Under the pieces are notes generated by a model. It was not told the DNA's origin. It ran no database searches and saw only the letters and a list, made by a program, of their open reading frames with translations. Below, in pieces: positions 44,145-54,304 of a DNA stretch of 64,000 bases (the stretch's first letter is position 1; each line of letters begins with the position of its first letter). The stretch is taken from positions 1 through 64,000 of the forward strand of contig NZ_MPSB01000011.1 of the NCBI RefSeq assembly GCF_001981525.1. The letters are read 5' to 3'. A program made the translations under genes and the position numbers. The stretch is from Sphingomonas jeddahensis. GTDB taxonomy: Bacteria > Pseudomonadota > Alphaproteobacteria > Sphingomonadales > Sphingomonadaceae.

Positions 44145-46646
44145 ATGATCGATCCGTCGCCTGACAACGGTCGTCTCGCCGCTTTGTTCGCGGCCGGTGG
44201 CGATATGGGGCGGATGATCAACGCCCATGATTGGTCCACATCGCCGCTGGGGCCGCCGGAGTGCTGGCCGGAAGCGCTCGTCACCACGGTGGGGCTGATG
44301 CTCCCCGCCGGAACCGAGATCGTGCTGTTCTGGGGGCCGGATTACTGCGCGCTCTACAACGATGCCTATGCGCCGACGATCGGTGACAAGCATCCGCGCG
44401 CGCTGGGGCGGCCAGCACGCGAATCCTGGACAGAGCTGTGGGACGATCTCGAACCAATGCTGCGCCACGTGCGCGAAACGGGCGAGACATTCAGCGCCAA
44501 GGACCGGCCCTTCTACATCGAGCGATCGGGTTATGGTGAGGAGGTCTATTTTGATATCTCCTTTTCCGCGGTCCGCCTGGTCGATGGCAGCGTTGGTGGC
44601 GTTCTGTGCATCGTGTCGGAAACAACCGACCGCGTCCGTGCTGCGCGCGAGATGCAAGCGGATCGCGCGCGGCTTGCGCGGATGTTCGATCAGGCGCCCA
44701 GCTTCATGGCAGTGCTGAGCCAGCCCGGGCATGTGATCGAACTGGCCAACGCATCGTTCCAGCAACTGGTCGGCCGGGCCGATCTGGTCGGCAAGACGCT
44801 TGATGTTGCGCTTCCCGAAGTCGCGCAGCAGGGGTTCATTGATTTGCTCGACCGGGTCGTGGCGAGCGGGGAGGCGTATCGCGGCGAGAATGTTCGCCTG
44901 CAGCTTCAACGCGAGGCGCTGGCTCCGGCCGAGGACCGGGTGCTGGACTTCATTTACCAGCCACTGAGCGATTCCCAGGGTAACGTGGCAGCGGTGTTTG
45001 TCGAAGGCATCGACGTCACGGAGCGGGAGCGGCGCGCGCATGCGCTGCGCGAAAGCGAAACGCGTTTCCGCCTGCTCGCCGACAGCCTGCCGGCACTGGT
45101 GTGGATCAACGATGCGAGCGGCCGTTTGCTGTTCGCCAATCAAGCGTTCGAGTCGTTGCTGAACGTCGCGCCGGCGACCCTTCAGGAGCGCGGCTGGGAC
45201 TGCATCGTCCATCGCGATGATCTGCGCGACTTCCAGACGTTCGGCCGCCGGCGTCTGGCGCAGCCGCGCGAATTCTCACGCGACGTGCGGCTCTGCACGG
45301 CCGATGGAGAAATCCGCTGGTTCCATGTCGAGGCGCGGCCGCGAAGTTTCGGCGAGACGTTCGAAGGCTATGTCGGCTGCGGGGTGGACGTGACCGACGC
45401 GCATGCGGTCGGCGAAGCACTGGAACGGCGGGTGGAGGAGCGCACCGCCGCGCTCACGGAGCAAATAGCCGAGCGTGAACAGGTCGAAGCCACGCTCGCC
45501 CAGATGCAGCGACTGGAGGCGATCGGCCAGCTGACCTCCGGCGTCGCGCACGATTTCAACAATCTGCTGACGGTGGTGCTCGGTAACATCGCGATGGTCG
45601 AACGTACCATCGAGCGCGCCAGCATCGACGGCAAGACACGCCAGCGGCTGGAGCATGTGCGCACCGCGGCCGAGCGCGGCGCCAAGCTGACCGCGCAATT
45701 GCTGGCTTTTTCCCGTCGTCAGCGGCTCGAATCGCGTGCTGTCTCGCTCAATGAGATCGTGGGTGGCATGCGCGATCTGCTGCAAAGCACGCTGGGCGGC
45801 GGCGTGGCAGTCGCCGCTGATCTCGCGCCCGATCTTTGGCCGGCCCTGGTCGATCCGACGCAGATCGAACTCATCATCCTCAATCTCGCGATCAATGCTC
45901 GCGATGCCATGGACGGCGGCGGCGCGTTGACGGTTTCCACGCGCAACGTGACACTCGACGCACCGGCAAGCAGCGAGGAGCCTGCGGCAGGTGATTACGT
46001 CGCCGTGCTCGTCTCGGACACCGGTAGCGGGATGAGCGAAGAAATTCGTGCCAAGGCGTTTGAACCGTTCTTTACCACCAAGGAGGTCGGCAAGGGATCC
46101 GGGCTGGGCCTCGCGCAGGTCTATGGCTTCGCCAAACAGTCAGGCGGCGGTGTACGGATCGACAGCGTCCTGGGAGTGGGGACGACGGTGAGCGTTTACC
46201 TGCCCCGCGCCGCCTCAGCCTCAGCCGTGGCTGTCGAGCCGACCGGCGGCGAGAATGCGGGCGGGTCAATCGAAGGGCGGCTGGTGCTCGTCGTCGATGA
46301 TGACGATGCGGTGCGCGGCGTCACTGCGGACGAACTGCGCAGCGCCGGATGCCGGGTGATCGAGGCAAGCGATGGCGCTGGCGGGCTCGCCGCATTGGAG
46401 GCCGAACATGGAATCGAGGCGGCGATCGCGGATTTCGCGATGCCTGGGATGAACGGCGCCGAATTCGCGCGCAGGGCGCTCGAACAGCGCCCTGCGCTGC
46501 CAATCGTGTTCGTCACCGGCTATGCCGATCTCTCCGCACTGGCGCATGTGCCGGAAGAAAACGTGATACAGAAGCCCTATGCCGCGGGTGTGATCGCTGA
46601 TCGCTTGCGGATGCTGATCGATCCGGCGGAAGAGCCAGCCAGCTAG
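44145..46646 (+). CDS. PAS hybrid sensor histidine kinase/response regulator
   Basis: An 833-residue soluble signalling kinase with no membrane segment. Three PAS-like domains cover about residues 20-440 ([73 protein letters not shown]). The HisKA phosphoacceptor is H469 ([12 protein letters not shown]). The ATPase domain shows [14 protein letters not shown] and [23 protein letters not shown], and the receiver domain carries phosphoacceptor D763 ([13 protein letters not shown]). The signal and output partner are unknown. It is divergent from nadE. Confidence 0.92.
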   Translation: MIDPSPDNGRLAALFAAGGDMGRMINAHDWSTSPLGPPECWPEALVTTVGLMLPAGTEIVLFWGPDYCALYNDAYAPTIGDKHPRALGRPARESWTELWDDLEPMLRHVRETGETFSAKDRPFYIERSGYGEEVYFDISFSAVRLVDGSVGGVLCIVSETTDRVRAAREMQADRARLARMFDQAPSFMAVLSQPGHVIELANASFQQLVGRADLVGKTLDVALPEVAQQGFIDLLDRVVASGEAYRGENVRLQLQREALAPAEDRVLDFIYQPLSDSQGNVAAVFVEGIDVTERERRAHALRESETRFRLLADSLPALVWINDASGRLLFANQAFESLLNVAPATLQERGWDCIVHRDDLRDFQTFGRRRLAQPREFSRDVRLCTADGEIRWFHVEARPRSFGETFEGYVGCGVDVTDAHAVGEALERRVEERTAALTEQIAEREQVEATLAQMQRLEAIGQLTSGVAHDFNNLLTVVLGNIAMVERTIERASIDGKTRQRLEHVRTAAERGAKLTAQLLAFSRRQRLESRAVSLNEIVGGMRDLLQSTLGGGVAVAADLAPDLWPALVDPTQIELIILNLAINARDAMDGGGALTVSTRNVTLDAPASSEEPAAGDYVAVLVSDTGSGMSEEIRAKAFEPFFTTKEVGKGSGLGLAQVYGFAKQSGGGVRIDSVLGVGTTVSVYLPRAASASAVAVEPTGGENAGGSIEGRLVLVVDDDDAVRGVTADELRSAGCRVIEASDGAGGLAALEAEHGIEAAIADFAMPGMNGAEFARRALEQRPALPIVFVTGYADLSALAHVPEENVIQKPYAAGVIADRLRMLIDPAEEPAS

Positions 46647-46741
46647 CGTCACGAGGCATGTTGCGGTGCAACTAGCCGAATCGGCGACGCCGGCTTAGGG
46701 CGAACGAAAGAAAGCAAATCAGCAAGAGGGGAAAGCCGATC

Positions 46742-47653
46742 ATGACGCCTGCCGAGATGTCCGCGAAGATCGCCGCTGGCGAGGGTTTCATTGCCGCACT
46801 GGACCAGTCGGGTGGCTCAACCCCCAAGGCACTGAAGGGCTATGGCATCGAGGAAGGCGCCTGGTCGAACGATGAGGAGATGTTCGGCCTGATCCACGAC
46901 ATGCGCGCGCGGATCATCACCTCGCCCGCCTTCACCGGTGACAAGGTGATCGGTGCGATCCTGTTCGAGCGCACCATGGACGGCGAGGCCGGCGGCAAGC
47001 CGGTGCCGCAGGCGTTGCAGGATCGCGGCGTCGTCCCGTTCCTCAAGATCGACAAGGGGCTGGAGGAGGAGGCGAATGGCGTTCAGCTGATGAAGCCGAT
47101 GCCCGGCCTCGACGTGCTGCTCGATCGCGCCGCCAAGCTCGGCATATTCGGCACCAAGGAGCGCTCGGTCATCAACCTCGCCAATCGCGAAGGGATCGCC
47201 GCGGTCGTGGCGCAACAGTTCGAGGTCGCGCAGCAGGTGCTGTCGCACGGCCTGATGCCGATCATCGAGCCGGAAGTGAACATCAAGAGCGCCGAGCGTG
47301 CCGAGGCGGACGCGATCCTGCTCGACGAACTGACCAAGGCGCTCGATGCCATGCCGGGCGACGCCAAGGTCATGCTGAAGCTCTCCTTGCCGACCAAGCC
47401 CGACCTGTTCCTGCCGCTGGTCGAGCACCCGCGCGTGCTTCGCGTGGTTGCGCTGTCGGGCGGTTTCAAGCGTCCGGAAGCCTGCGTCGAGCTCGCCAAG
47501 AACCATGGCGTGATCGCCAGCTTCAGCCGCGCGCTGCTTGAGGATCTGCGCCACGGTATGAACGACGCGGAGTTTGATGCTTCGCTGGGCGCTGCGATCG
47601 AAGAGATTTGGGCGGCATCGGCGCGCAAGTCGCCGGTCTCCGCCGCGGCCTGA
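46742..47653 (+). CDS. Class I fructose-bisphosphate aldolase
   Basis: A 303-residue Schiff-base aldolase interconverting fructose 1,6-bisphosphate with dihydroxyacetone phosphate and glyceraldehyde 3-phosphate. It has ALDQSGGSTPKAL, the SVINLANREGIAAVVAQQFEVAQQVL segment, IIEPEVNIKS and LKLSLPTKPDLF. The latter holds the lysine expected for the Schiff base. The length is normal for the bacterial PF00274 branch. ATG at 46742 follows AGAGGGGAAAG. The downstream O-methyltransferase gene is broken. Confidence 0.9.
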   Translation: MTPAEMSAKIAAGEGFIAALDQSGGSTPKALKGYGIEEGAWSNDEEMFGLIHDMRARIITSPAFTGDKVIGAILFERTMDGEAGGKPVPQALQDRGVVPFLKIDKGLEEEANGVQLMKPMPGLDVLLDRAAKLGIFGTKERSVINLANREGIAAVVAQQFEVAQQVLSHGLMPIIEPEVNIKSAERAEADAILLDELTKALDAMPGDAKVMLKLSLPTKPDLFLPLVEHPRVLRVVALSGGFKRPEACVELAKNHGVIASFSRALLEDLRHGMNDAEFDASLGAAIEEIWAASARKSPVSAAA

Positions 47654-47659
47654 ACAATC

Positions 47660-48324
47660 ATGGTCGACCGCAAGGTCGATCCGGCCCCAGGATGGACGGC
47701 GATGGACGATTAAATCGTCGATCGCCTCCTTCCCGACGATCCGGCATTCGTCCGCGCCGCCAACGTTGCAGCCGGGCTGCCCGACATTGACGTCTCGGCG
47801 CCGCAGGGCAAGTTTCTGCATTTGCTCGCCCGTGCCTCCGGCGCGCAGCGCGTGCTCGAAGTAGGGACGCTTGGCGGCTATTCGACCGTTTGGCTCGCGC
47901 GCGCAGTGGGCGAGGGCGGCTGCGTCGTTTCCCTGGAGATTGATCCGCATCACGCGGCCGTAGCGGAGCGGAACTTGGTGGCGGCCGGCCTGGCGGAGAA
48001 GGTTACGGTGCTCGTCGGCCCAGCCGTCGACACGCTGGCGAGGCTCATGGTACGTTCGACCTCGTCTTCATCGACGCCGACAAGCCATCAGACGTCGCCT
48101 ATCTGCGCCAGGCGCTTCGGCTATCCCGTCCGGGCACGGTGATCGTGATCGACAATGTCGTGCGAGAGGGCGACGTGCTCGACGCGGCGTCCGTCGATCC
48201 GCGAGTGCAGGGAACCCGCGCGCTGTTCAACGCGATCGCTGCCGAGCCGCGGCTCAGCGCCACCGCCATTCAGACCGTCGGTACCAAGAAGTGGGATGGC
48301 TTTCTGCTGGCCATCGTTGATTGA
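47660..48324 (+). pseudogene. Broken O-methyltransferase gene (stop plus frameshift)
   Basis: The reading frame from ATG 47660 reads as a family 3 SAM-dependent O-methyltransferase but is interrupted twice. The codon at 47711-47713 is TAA where homologues usually have an aromatic residue (MDD-stop-IVDRLLPDD). A frameshift near 48046-48049 (CTC-AT-GGT) moves the frame for the last third, which then reads GTFDLVFIDADKPSDVAYLRQALRLSRPGTVIVIDNVVREGDV. SAM motif I, VLEVGTLGGYSTVWLARAV, is intact. One missing base near 48047 plus one point change would restore a protein of about 221 residues. Confidence 0.85.
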
Positions 48325-48337
48325 TCGCGCAGCAGGG

Positions 48338-48411
48338 TGGAGCGGGTAACGGGAATCGAACCCGTGTATTCAGCTTGGAAGGCTGCTGCACTACCATTGT
48401 GCTATACCCGC
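48338..48411 (-). tRNA. tRNA-Gly (anticodon TCC)
   Basis: A 74-nt tRNA on the minus strand with an encoded CCA end. The acceptor GCGGGTA pairs with TACCCGC. The anticodon loop CTTCCAA contains TCC (48377-48379 on the plus strand), reading GGA/GGN. The T-loop GGTTCGATTCC is standard. It is followed by tRNA-Tyr on the same strand. Confidence 0.97.
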
Positions 48412-48534
48412 AACGCCGTTGCGCCGCGTAAGCCCTGCCACGAGCGATGACGCTTGGTCAACTGCCATGCCGCGCCAGGTGAGGGTGATCGTTCGATGCG
48501 AACACCCGATCATCTCTCTCCATCGCGGAGAGAA

Positions 48535-48620
48535 TGGTGGAAGGGACTGGATTCGAACCAGTGTACACTTGCGTGGGCAGATTTACAGTCTGCTGCCTTT
48601 AACCACTCGGCCACCCTTCC
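48535..48620 (-). tRNA. tRNA-Tyr (anticodon GTA)
   Basis: An 86-nt tRNA on the minus strand with a long variable arm, as expected for bacterial tRNA-Tyr. The acceptor GGAAGGG pairs with CCCTTCC and an encoded CCA follows. The anticodon loop CTGTAAA contains GTA (48584-48586). It is upstream of tRNA-Gly(TCC) in the same direction and may be co-transcribed with it. Confidence 0.97.
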
Positions 48621-48783
48621 ACAGGGCCGCTTCGTCAAAGCGAGGGCGCCCAATGCCGAAGCAAAGCCGTGCTGTCAACGCGCTGTCATCATGGTTGCGC
48701 GCATTCTTTCACGCGCATAGCAGCGGGACGCCACAGGCGCCGGTCGGATCGATCGCGCAGAGGGCTTTGAAGGAGACAGACTG

Positions 48784-49527
48784 ATGGCCCGCCGTGGACA
48801 TCGCCCGAGCCAGGCACCGGCCGGCCGCCCGCGTTTTTGGGGGCGGCACGCCGTAATGGCAGCGCTGGCCAATCCCGAGCGCAATGTGCGCAAGCTATGG
48901 GGCACGCGTGAGGCGCTGGCCGGCGTCGAGCTGCCCTCGACGCTGCCGGTGGTCTATGCCGATGTCGCCGATCTCGGCCGCATGGTGCCGGGCGATGCGC
49001 CGCATCAGGGATTGGTGGCGGAGGTTGATCCGCTGGAAGAGATCTGGCTGGGTGATCTTATCGCGCAAGGTCGCGACGATCGCCGCCCCCTTATTGTGCT
49101 CGATCAGGTCACCGATCCGCATAATGTCGGCGCGGTGCTCCGGTCGGCAGCGGCTTTCGACGCGCTCGGCATCGTTACGCAGGATCGCCATGCACCGCCT
49201 GAATCGGGTGCGCTGGCGCGTGCCGCCTCAGGTGCGCTGGAGACGGTTCCCTGGGTGCGCGTCGTGAATCTCGCCCGCGCGCTGGAGGAGATTGCAGAAG
49301 CCGGCTTCTGGCGCATCGGGCTGACCGGACATGCGACGCAGACGCTGGGGGAAACGATGGGCGAGGGCCGTCTCGCGATCGTGCTTGGCGCAGAGGGCGA
49401 GGGAATGCGGCAGAATACCGAGGCGCATTGCGACCAGCTGGCGAAGCTGCCGATCAGCCCCAAGGTTGAGAGCCTCAATGTATCCAACGCCGCGGCGATC
49501 GCGCTCTACGCGGCGGCTACGCGGTAG
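48784..49527 (+). CDS. rlmB: 23S rRNA 2'-O-methyltransferase RlmB (SpoU family)
   Basis: A 247-residue SpoU/TrmH-family methyltransferase, probably methylating the 2'-O of G2251 in 23S rRNA. A short substrate-binding N-terminal domain (WGRHAVMAALANPERNVRKLWG) precedes the trefoil-knot domain with motif 1 VLDQVTDPHNVGAVLRSAAAF, motif 2 IVLGAEGEGM, and motif 3 KLPISPKVESLNVSNAAAIALYA. ATG at 48784 follows AAGGAGACAGACTG. It lies beside but opposite to the two tRNA genes. Confidence 0.92.
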   Translation: MARRGHRPSQAPAGRPRFWGRHAVMAALANPERNVRKLWGTREALAGVELPSTLPVVYADVADLGRMVPGDAPHQGLVAEVDPLEEIWLGDLIAQGRDDRRPLIVLDQVTDPHNVGAVLRSAAAFDALGIVTQDRHAPPESGALARAASGALETVPWVRVVNLARALEEIAEAGFWRIGLTGHATQTLGETMGEGRLAIVLGAEGEGMRQNTEAHCDQLAKLPISPKVESLNVSNAAAIALYAAATR

Positions 49528-49609
49528 GCGCGAGGTAGCTCCGCTCCTTTCCGGGCAGGGTTGGTTTAGCACGAAGACCCACGCTTGTGCGGACAGACCC
49601 TCACCCCGA

Positions 49610-49635
49610 CCCTCTCCCCCGCGGGGGGGAGAGGG
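49610..49635. terminator. Hairpin between rlmB and the ferredoxin gene
   Basis: CCCTCTCCCCC (49610-49620) pairs perfectly with GGGGGAGAGGG (49625-49635) across a 4-base loop. It lies between the convergent rlmB and ferredoxin genes. It is GC-rich and lacks a U-run, so it may be a repeated extragenic element as much as a terminator. Confidence 0.5.
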
Positions 49636-49643
49636 AGCAGTAT

Positions 49644-49964
49644 TCAATCTTCCTCGGCGATCCGCACCTTCAGCCCGTCGAGTTCCGGCCCGAACGGCAG
49701 CTGGCACGACAGGCGCGAATATTCGTCCCGCGTGCTGGACGAATCGAGCAGGTCGTTCTCGTCCTCGCTGATCGGCGGCAGTTTGGCCGCAAACTCCGGG
49801 TCGACATGAATATGGCAGGTGGCGCAGCTGCAGCAGCCGCCACATAGCGCCAGGATTTCATCGATGCCGCCGTCGCGGATCACTTCCATCACCGACAGCC
49901 CCGCTGCGCCGTCGATTTCCCGTTCTTCCCCATCGCGCAACGTGACGATAAGCTTGGACATCAT
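49644..49964 (-). CDS. 2Fe-2S ferredoxin
   Basis: A 106-residue plant/adrenodoxin-type ferredoxin. The cluster cysteines are in [10 protein letters not shown] (C41, C47, C50) and SCQL (C87), with two extra cysteines at 44-45. [24 protein letters not shown] is typical of the putidaredoxin-like group that feeds oxygenases or P450s. No reductase or oxygenase is adjacent, so its partner is unknown. It starts with tandem ATG codons. Confidence 0.9.
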   Translation of the reverse strand: MMSKLIVTLRDGEEREIDGAAGLSVMEVIRDGGIDEILALCGGCCSCATCHIHVDPEFAAKLPPISEDENDLLDSSSTRDEYSRLSCQLPFGPELDGLKVRIAEED

Positions 49965-50015
49965 GCTCTCCCCGCAGGTTTCCCCTTCCCTTGCCGATGT
50001 TCAGGGTCGCCCGCA

Positions 50016-50645
50016 ATGGGGCTGAGCGAGGCTGAACTGCGCGCGAGCGTCGATGCGTTGGGCGTGATCGAGCCGCGCTTCGCCGCCGCGCTGGCGCGGG
50101 TCGGCTATCCCCCTACGCGTATTCGCGAGCGCGGCCACGCCACGCTGATGCGCACCATCGTCGGCCAGCAGGTCAGTGTGAAGGCCGCTGACGCTATGTG
50201 GCGCAAGCTGACGGAGGTGATTGGTGATCCGGTTGATCTCGAACGGGTCTTAGCGGCAAGCGACGAAGATCTGCGCGCGGCGGGTATGTCACGGCAGAAA
50301 TCGAGCTATCTGCGCAGCCTGGCGGAGGAAGTAACGAGTGGCCGCCTCGATTTCACCCACCTCTCGGCGGATGACGAGGAAGCCGTCGCGCAACTCGTGC
50401 GGGTGAAGGGGATCGGCCGCTGGTCGGCGGAAATCTACCTGCTGTTCGCGGAAGGTCGGCCAGATATCTGGCCGGCGGGCGATTTGGCGGTGCAGATCGA
50501 GATCGGGCGTATTCTCGACCTTGAAAGCCGACCCGGCGAAAAGCTGATGCGTGAACTCGCCGAACTCTGGCGGCCGCATCGCGGCGCGGCGGCGATCTTC
50601 GCGTGGCACCATTATGGTGCGGGTGCCGCTGCCGCGCCCGTCTGA
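50016..50645 (+). CDS. AlkA-like DNA-3-methyladenine glycosylase
   Basis: A 209-residue HhH-GPD DNA glycosylase excising alkylated bases in base-excision repair. The helix-hairpin-helix VRVKGIGRWSAEIYLL is followed by the catalytic Asp in IWPAGDLAVQ. The family N-terminal region TLMRTIVGQQVSVKAADAMW is intact. It lacks the Ada and AlkA N-terminal domains of longer AlkA proteins, as usual for this short branch. It starts 51 bases after the divergent ferredoxin gene. Confidence 0.9.
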   Translation: MGLSEAELRASVDALGVIEPRFAAALARVGYPPTRIRERGHATLMRTIVGQQVSVKAADAMWRKLTEVIGDPVDLERVLAASDEDLRAAGMSRQKSSYLRSLAEEVTSGRLDFTHLSADDEEAVAQLVRVKGIGRWSAEIYLLFAEGRPDIWPAGDLAVQIEIGRILDLESRPGEKLMRELAELWRPHRGAAAIFAWHHYGAGAAAAPV

Positions 50646-50656
50646 CGCGGCTCAGA

Positions 50657-51073
50657 TCACCGCGCGGACTTCCACGTCTGCGTCTGACAAATGAAAGCTA
50701 CGCAGCCCTTTACCTTTAACGTGCCATCCGCCGCGCGCGAGACGATCGACTTGTAAGTCTTTCCGTTACGCGGATCGTAGATCCGACCGCGCCAGTCGTC
50801 TCCCGCATCGCTGAACCCCGACAGGATCGGCATGCCCACGATCGCCCGGCTGCGTAGTTTTGCGTCAGGGTTGTTGACGTCGGTCGCCGCGGCGCCCGAG
50901 CGCTGCTTGAGTACCGCGGCAATCCTCCCGCAGGTGCTGCTTCCGCACGGACCCACTTGGACGATGGCGCTGCCGTCCTCCGTGATCCAGCGGCCAGCAA
51001 TCGGCTGGGCGGCATTTGCGGCGCCGGCGAGGGTAAGCGCCCCAAGTGCGGCAGCGATGCGGGTGATTGTCAT
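50657..51073 (-). CDS. DUF2147 exported protein
   Basis: A 138-residue periplasmic protein. A signal peptide ([22 protein letters not shown]) is followed by a DUF2147 domain: [60 protein letters not shown]. The family is common in proteobacteria and its function is unknown. Three Cys pairs suggest disulfides. The ATG at 51073 is chosen as the signal-peptide start. It is divergent from the Nramp gene. Confidence 0.87.
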   Translation of the reverse strand: MTITRIAAALGALTLAGAANAAQPIAGRWITEDGSAIVQVGPCGSSTCGRIAAVLKQRSGAAATDVNNPDAKLRSRAIVGMPILSGFSDAGDDWRGRIYDPRNGKTYKSIVSRAADGTLKVKGCVAFICQTQTWKSAR

Positions 51074-51198
51074 GCGGCTGTTATCGGCGGGCGCCGGTAA
51101 ACGGACAATGGTCAATCTGCGATTTGGATGACCTGCATTGTAGAGCTTCGACTTGTACATGGTTGAAACCGATCGCTTGCTCCCGCATTGCTTTGCCG

Positions 51199-52512
51199 AT
51201 GACACCTCCCGCTGCCGAGCTGATGCGATCGCTGCCCGAGGTTCACGCCTCCATCCGCATTCCCGAGGGCGCGGGGTTCTGGCGCCGATTGTTGGCGTTC
51301 GCCGGGCCGGGCTGGCTCGTCGCGGTTGGCTATATGGACCCAGGCAACTGGGCGACCGACATCGCGGGCGGCTCGGCATTCGGCTACACGTTGCTCAGCG
51401 TCATCCTGCTGTCGAACCTAATGGCGATCGTCCTTCAGGCCCTGTCGGCGCGGCTCGGCGTCGGGGCAGGGCTCGATCTCGCCCAGGCTTGCCGCCGCCA
51501 ATACTCACGGCCCGTGTCGCTGGTGCTGTGGGTGCTGTGCGAGATTGCGATCGTCGCCTGCGACTTGGCCGAGGTGCTGGGAACGGCAATCGCGCTGAAG
51601 CTGCTGTTCGGCATGCCGCTGGTTGCGGGCGTATGCGTGACGGCGCTCGACGTTTTCCTGATCTTGGCGCTGCAACGCTACGGTTTTCGCCGGTTGGAGG
51701 CGTTTGTCGCCGCGTTGTTGATCGTGATTGCAGGTTGTTTCGCATTCGAGCTGTTTTGGGCGGGGCCGGATTGGAGCGCTGCGGCCGCGGGACTCGTGCC
51801 GTCGGCGGAAATCGTCAGCAACCCGCTCATGCTGTATATCGCGATCGGCATCCTGGGTGCGACGGTGATGCCGCACAACCTCTACCTGCATTCCGCGATC
51901 GTCCAGACCCGCGCGGTAGGATCAGGGACCGCAGCCAAGCGCGACGCCCTGAAGATGGCGACGATCGATTCGACCGTCAGTCTGGGGCTCGCGTTTTTCA
52001 TCAACGCGGCGATCCTGGTGTTGGCGGCGGCGACCTTCCATGTCGCGGGCCGCACTGAAGTGGCGGAGATCGAAGAAGCGCACCAGCTGCTCGCGCCGAT
52101 GCTGGGCGTGGGCGCAGCGAGTGCGGTGTTCGCCATCGCTCTGCTGGCGAGCGGACAGAATTCCACTGTCACCGGCACGCTCGCCGGGCAAATCGTCATG
52201 GAAGGGTTTCTCGAGATCCGCCTGCCGATGTGGTTGCGGCGGCTCATCACGCGCGGGCTGGCGATCGTTCCGGCCGTGGCAGGGGTCATCATCGCCGGTG
52301 ATTCCGGCGCGACACAGTTGCTGGTGCTAAGCCAGGTGGTGCTGAGCCTCCAGTTACCGTTCGCGGTGCTGCCGCTGGTGGCGTTCACGGCAAGCAAGCG
52401 GCTGATGGGGCCGCTGGTGGCACCGTGGTGGCTGGTGGCGCTCGCCTGGGGGATCGCGGCGGTGATCGTGTGCCTGAACGGATGGATGTTGTGGGGGTTG
52501 ATCGCGGGCTGA
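51199..52512 (+). CDS. mntH: Nramp divalent metal transporter
   Basis: A 437-residue inner-membrane transporter with about 11 helices importing Mn2+ or Fe2+ with protons. The metal site is intact: [12 protein letters not shown] in helix 1 (DPGN) and [10 protein letters not shown] in helix 6. It starts with ATG at 51199. No MntR/Mur box could be recognised in the 125-base leader. It stands as a single gene between DUF2147 and a repeat element. Mn versus Fe preference cannot be told. Confidence 0.93.
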   Translation: MTPPAAELMRSLPEVHASIRIPEGAGFWRRLLAFAGPGWLVAVGYMDPGNWATDIAGGSAFGYTLLSVILLSNLMAIVLQALSARLGVGAGLDLAQACRRQYSRPVSLVLWVLCEIAIVACDLAEVLGTAIALKLLFGMPLVAGVCVTALDVFLILALQRYGFRRLEAFVAALLIVIAGCFAFELFWAGPDWSAAAAGLVPSAEIVSNPLMLYIAIGILGATVMPHNLYLHSAIVQTRAVGSGTAAKRDALKMATIDSTVSLGLAFFINAAILVLAAATFHVAGRTEVAEIEEAHQLLAPMLGVGAASAVFAIALLASGQNSTVTGTLAGQIVMEGFLEIRLPMWLRRLITRGLAIVPAVAGVIIAGDSGATQLLVLSQVVLSLQLPFAVLPLVAFTASKRLMGPLVAPWWLVALAWGIAAVIVCLNGWMLWGLIAG

Positions 52513-52541
52513 TTGTTTGTGGAAGGCGCCAGGACGATCGT

Positions 52542-52715
52542 GTTCACGCGAAGCCGCGAAGGAGTGATTGTTCGCGCGGAGGCGCGAAGAACGCAGAGAG
52601 GGTGCGTTCGCGGCGATCAACCGCACTTAACGAACATGCGAACGGACGCAGTTGCCAGAAGCGAGGCGCCTGCCGCAAACGCAACGCCTTCGCGTCTTCG
52701 CGCCTTCGCGTGAAC
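52542..52715. repeat. Inverted-repeat element (family 3 copy)
   Basis: Ends GTTCACGCGAAG (from 52542) and CTTCGCGTGAAC (to 52715) are inverted complements, with inner matches (CGCGAAG runs, TTGTTCGCGCGGAGGCGCGAAGA). It closely matches the ends of the element at 16428-16727 but its middle is unrelated. It lies between mntH and the phosphatase, without genes. Confidence 0.7.
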
Positions 52716-52752
52716 CGACAACCACGATGGCCCGAACGAAAGCGGGCCGGCG

Positions 52753-53532
52753 TTAAGCGACCAGCCGCTCCCGCAACGCCGCGCGCCGCGCCGCGTCCAC
52801 GCCCAACACCTCTTCCGCGTAGCGCTCCGTCGAACCGTACCGCTCCGCGATCGAGCGGGTGGCGGTGTGGAGGTAATCCGCATCCACCCCCATGAGCATC
52901 ACGATCGCCTCGTCGGTGATCTGCGCGCCATAACGCTCGCGGATCGACTCGCCCGCCGCCGCGATGCGGCGCTGCTGGTTCCCCGCTTCGTTGGTGAGGA
53001 GGTAGTCGGCCATTACGTCATCTTCGTGCACGCCGAGCAGACGATGGAGGAGGCCCGCGGCCAGGCCGGTGCGATCCTTGCCGGCGAGGCAATGGAGGAG
53101 GCTTGCGCCATCGCGTGTTGCCAGCGCCTCGAAATACAGGGTGAGCGAGCGGATCAGCACGTCGCGGAACGGCATGTTGACGTACAGCTTCGTCATTGCC
53201 GCCTTCGCCTCGGCGGCGGTGGTGATGCCCTGGCCCGCCTCCTCGTGGGGTGCGAGCTCGGATCCCGCAGTCTCCCCCGGCGCGAAGAGGACGAGCCCGT
53301 CGAACTCGTCATGGCGTAGGCACGGCATCGTCTGACGCTCGCTGTCGCCGCGCAAGTCAATCACCGTGGTGATGCCGAGTTCTGCGACACCGGCGAGGTC
53401 TGCTGGCGTGGCTCCGCCATGTTGCCCAGAGCGCCAGAGCACGCCCTCTTTCAGCCGGCCATCACGCGCGGCATAGCCGCCGTAATCGCGGAAGTTGTGG
53501 ATGCCTTCGAAGATACGGACACGGTCTTTCAT
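52753..53532 (-). CDS. Tyrosine-protein phosphatase family protein
   Basis: A 259-residue phosphatase with the Cys-dependent signature HCLAGKDRTG (HCx5R). The N-terminus VRIFEGIHNFRDYGGYAARDGR is typical of the MptpB/Y-phosphatase 3 family, which acts on phosphotyrosine or phosphoinositides. It has no signal peptide. ATG at 53532 is chosen as the family start; an upstream codon lacks a ribosome site. It is 55 bases from the XpaC-like gene, same strand, and may be in that unit. Confidence 0.87.
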   Translation of the reverse strand: MKDRVRIFEGIHNFRDYGGYAARDGRLKEGVLWRSGQHGGATPADLAGVAELGITTVIDLRGDSERQTMPCLRHDEFDGLVLFAPGETAGSELAPHEEAGQGITTAAEAKAAMTKLYVNMPFRDVLIRSLTLYFEALATRDGASLLHCLAGKDRTGLAAGLLHRLLGVHEDDVMADYLLTNEAGNQQRRIAAAGESIRERYGAQITDEAIVMLMGVDADYLHTATRSIAERYGSTERYAEEVLGVDAARRAALRERLVA

Positions 53533-53587
53533 GCACGACTCGCTAGCGCATCGGCGTGACAATGTCGCGTCGATTAAGCGAATTGGC

Positions 53588-54304
53588 TTAGGTGGCGTCG
53601 CCGTCCTTGTACTTCATCTCCAGGAACCGACCGCGCGTTTCCAGCGAATCGAGATCGCCACGCGCCAGTTCCTCGCTCATCTGGCCGATCTCGCGCTCGA
53701 TCAGTTCCAGCCCTTCGACTAGCTGGCGATCGGGCGTCTTTCCGTTGCGCTCAGCCCCCCGCAGTTCGACCGGCACGCGCTGGTAGTCGCGGATGAAATC
53801 GGGCAGCTGTTCGGCCACCAGCCGGCGGATGTCCGCACCGACCGGCGCGCCATCATCCAACGCCTGCAACTGCTTGCCGAGCGTGTCGAGCCGCAGCCCG
53901 ATGCGATCCGCCACTTGCACTGCGGGGGCGGGCAGGGCGGGGCGCTGCGCGTCCAGCCAGCGCGTCGTCTGCATCGGCAGCGCCTTGAGGTCGCTCTTGA
54001 CCAGCTTTTCGTGAGTGACGGGCCGTGGGCCGGGCGCGAACGCGATCGCAAGCGTCACCGCCATCATTACCAGGACGACGGCGAGCGCGCCGAAAATGCC
54101 GAGCGGCATGATCGCCAGCCCGATGATGGCCGCTGCCAGCAGAATGATGACGTTGGCAGCGCCGATGGCAGCCGCGCGCTTCGCCACGCTGCGGCGAGGC
54201 CGCGAGCGCCGCGTCGTTGCCGGCATGTCGAACGATTGCAGCCGCACGCGATCCAGCGTGCCGCGCGCGCGCGCCAGTGCCTGGTCGGTCTCGTGCGAGA
54301 TCAC
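53588..54304 (-). CDS. XpaC-like 5-bromo-4-chloroindolyl phosphate hydrolysis family protein
   Basis: A 238-residue protein with a basic N-terminus (RRSRPRRSVAKRAAA) and two membrane helices at about residues 48-92 (NVIILLAAAIIGLAIMPLGIFGALAVVLVMMAV). A long helical C-terminal part runs from residue 100. The fold and the overlap with telA match XpaC-like partners. It overlaps telA by ATGA. XpaC/TelA pairs are linked to tellurite and cell-envelope stress tolerance, though their biochemical role is unclear. Confidence 0.75.
   Translation of the reverse strand: MISHETDQALARARGTLDRVRLQSFDMPATTRRSRPRRSVAKRAAAIGAANVIILLAAAIIGLAIMPLGIFGALAVVLVMMAVTLAIAFAPGPRPVTHEKLVKSDLKALPMQTTRWLDAQRPALPAPAVQVADRIGLRLDTLGKQLQALDDGAPVGADIRRLVAEQLPDFIRDYQRVPVELRGAERNGKTPDRQLVEGLELIEREIGQMSEELARGDLDSLETRGRFLEMKYKDGDAT

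Noticed and set aside
46647..46741. Regulatory RNA or riboswitch before the aldolase
   Set aside because: Only a short purine-rich leader is present and no conserved structure was recognised.
51127..51170. Possible metal-responsive operator before the Nramp gene
   Set aside because: The best dyad (TGTAGAG to TTGTACA) has too many mismatches and does not match MntR or Mur consensus patterns.
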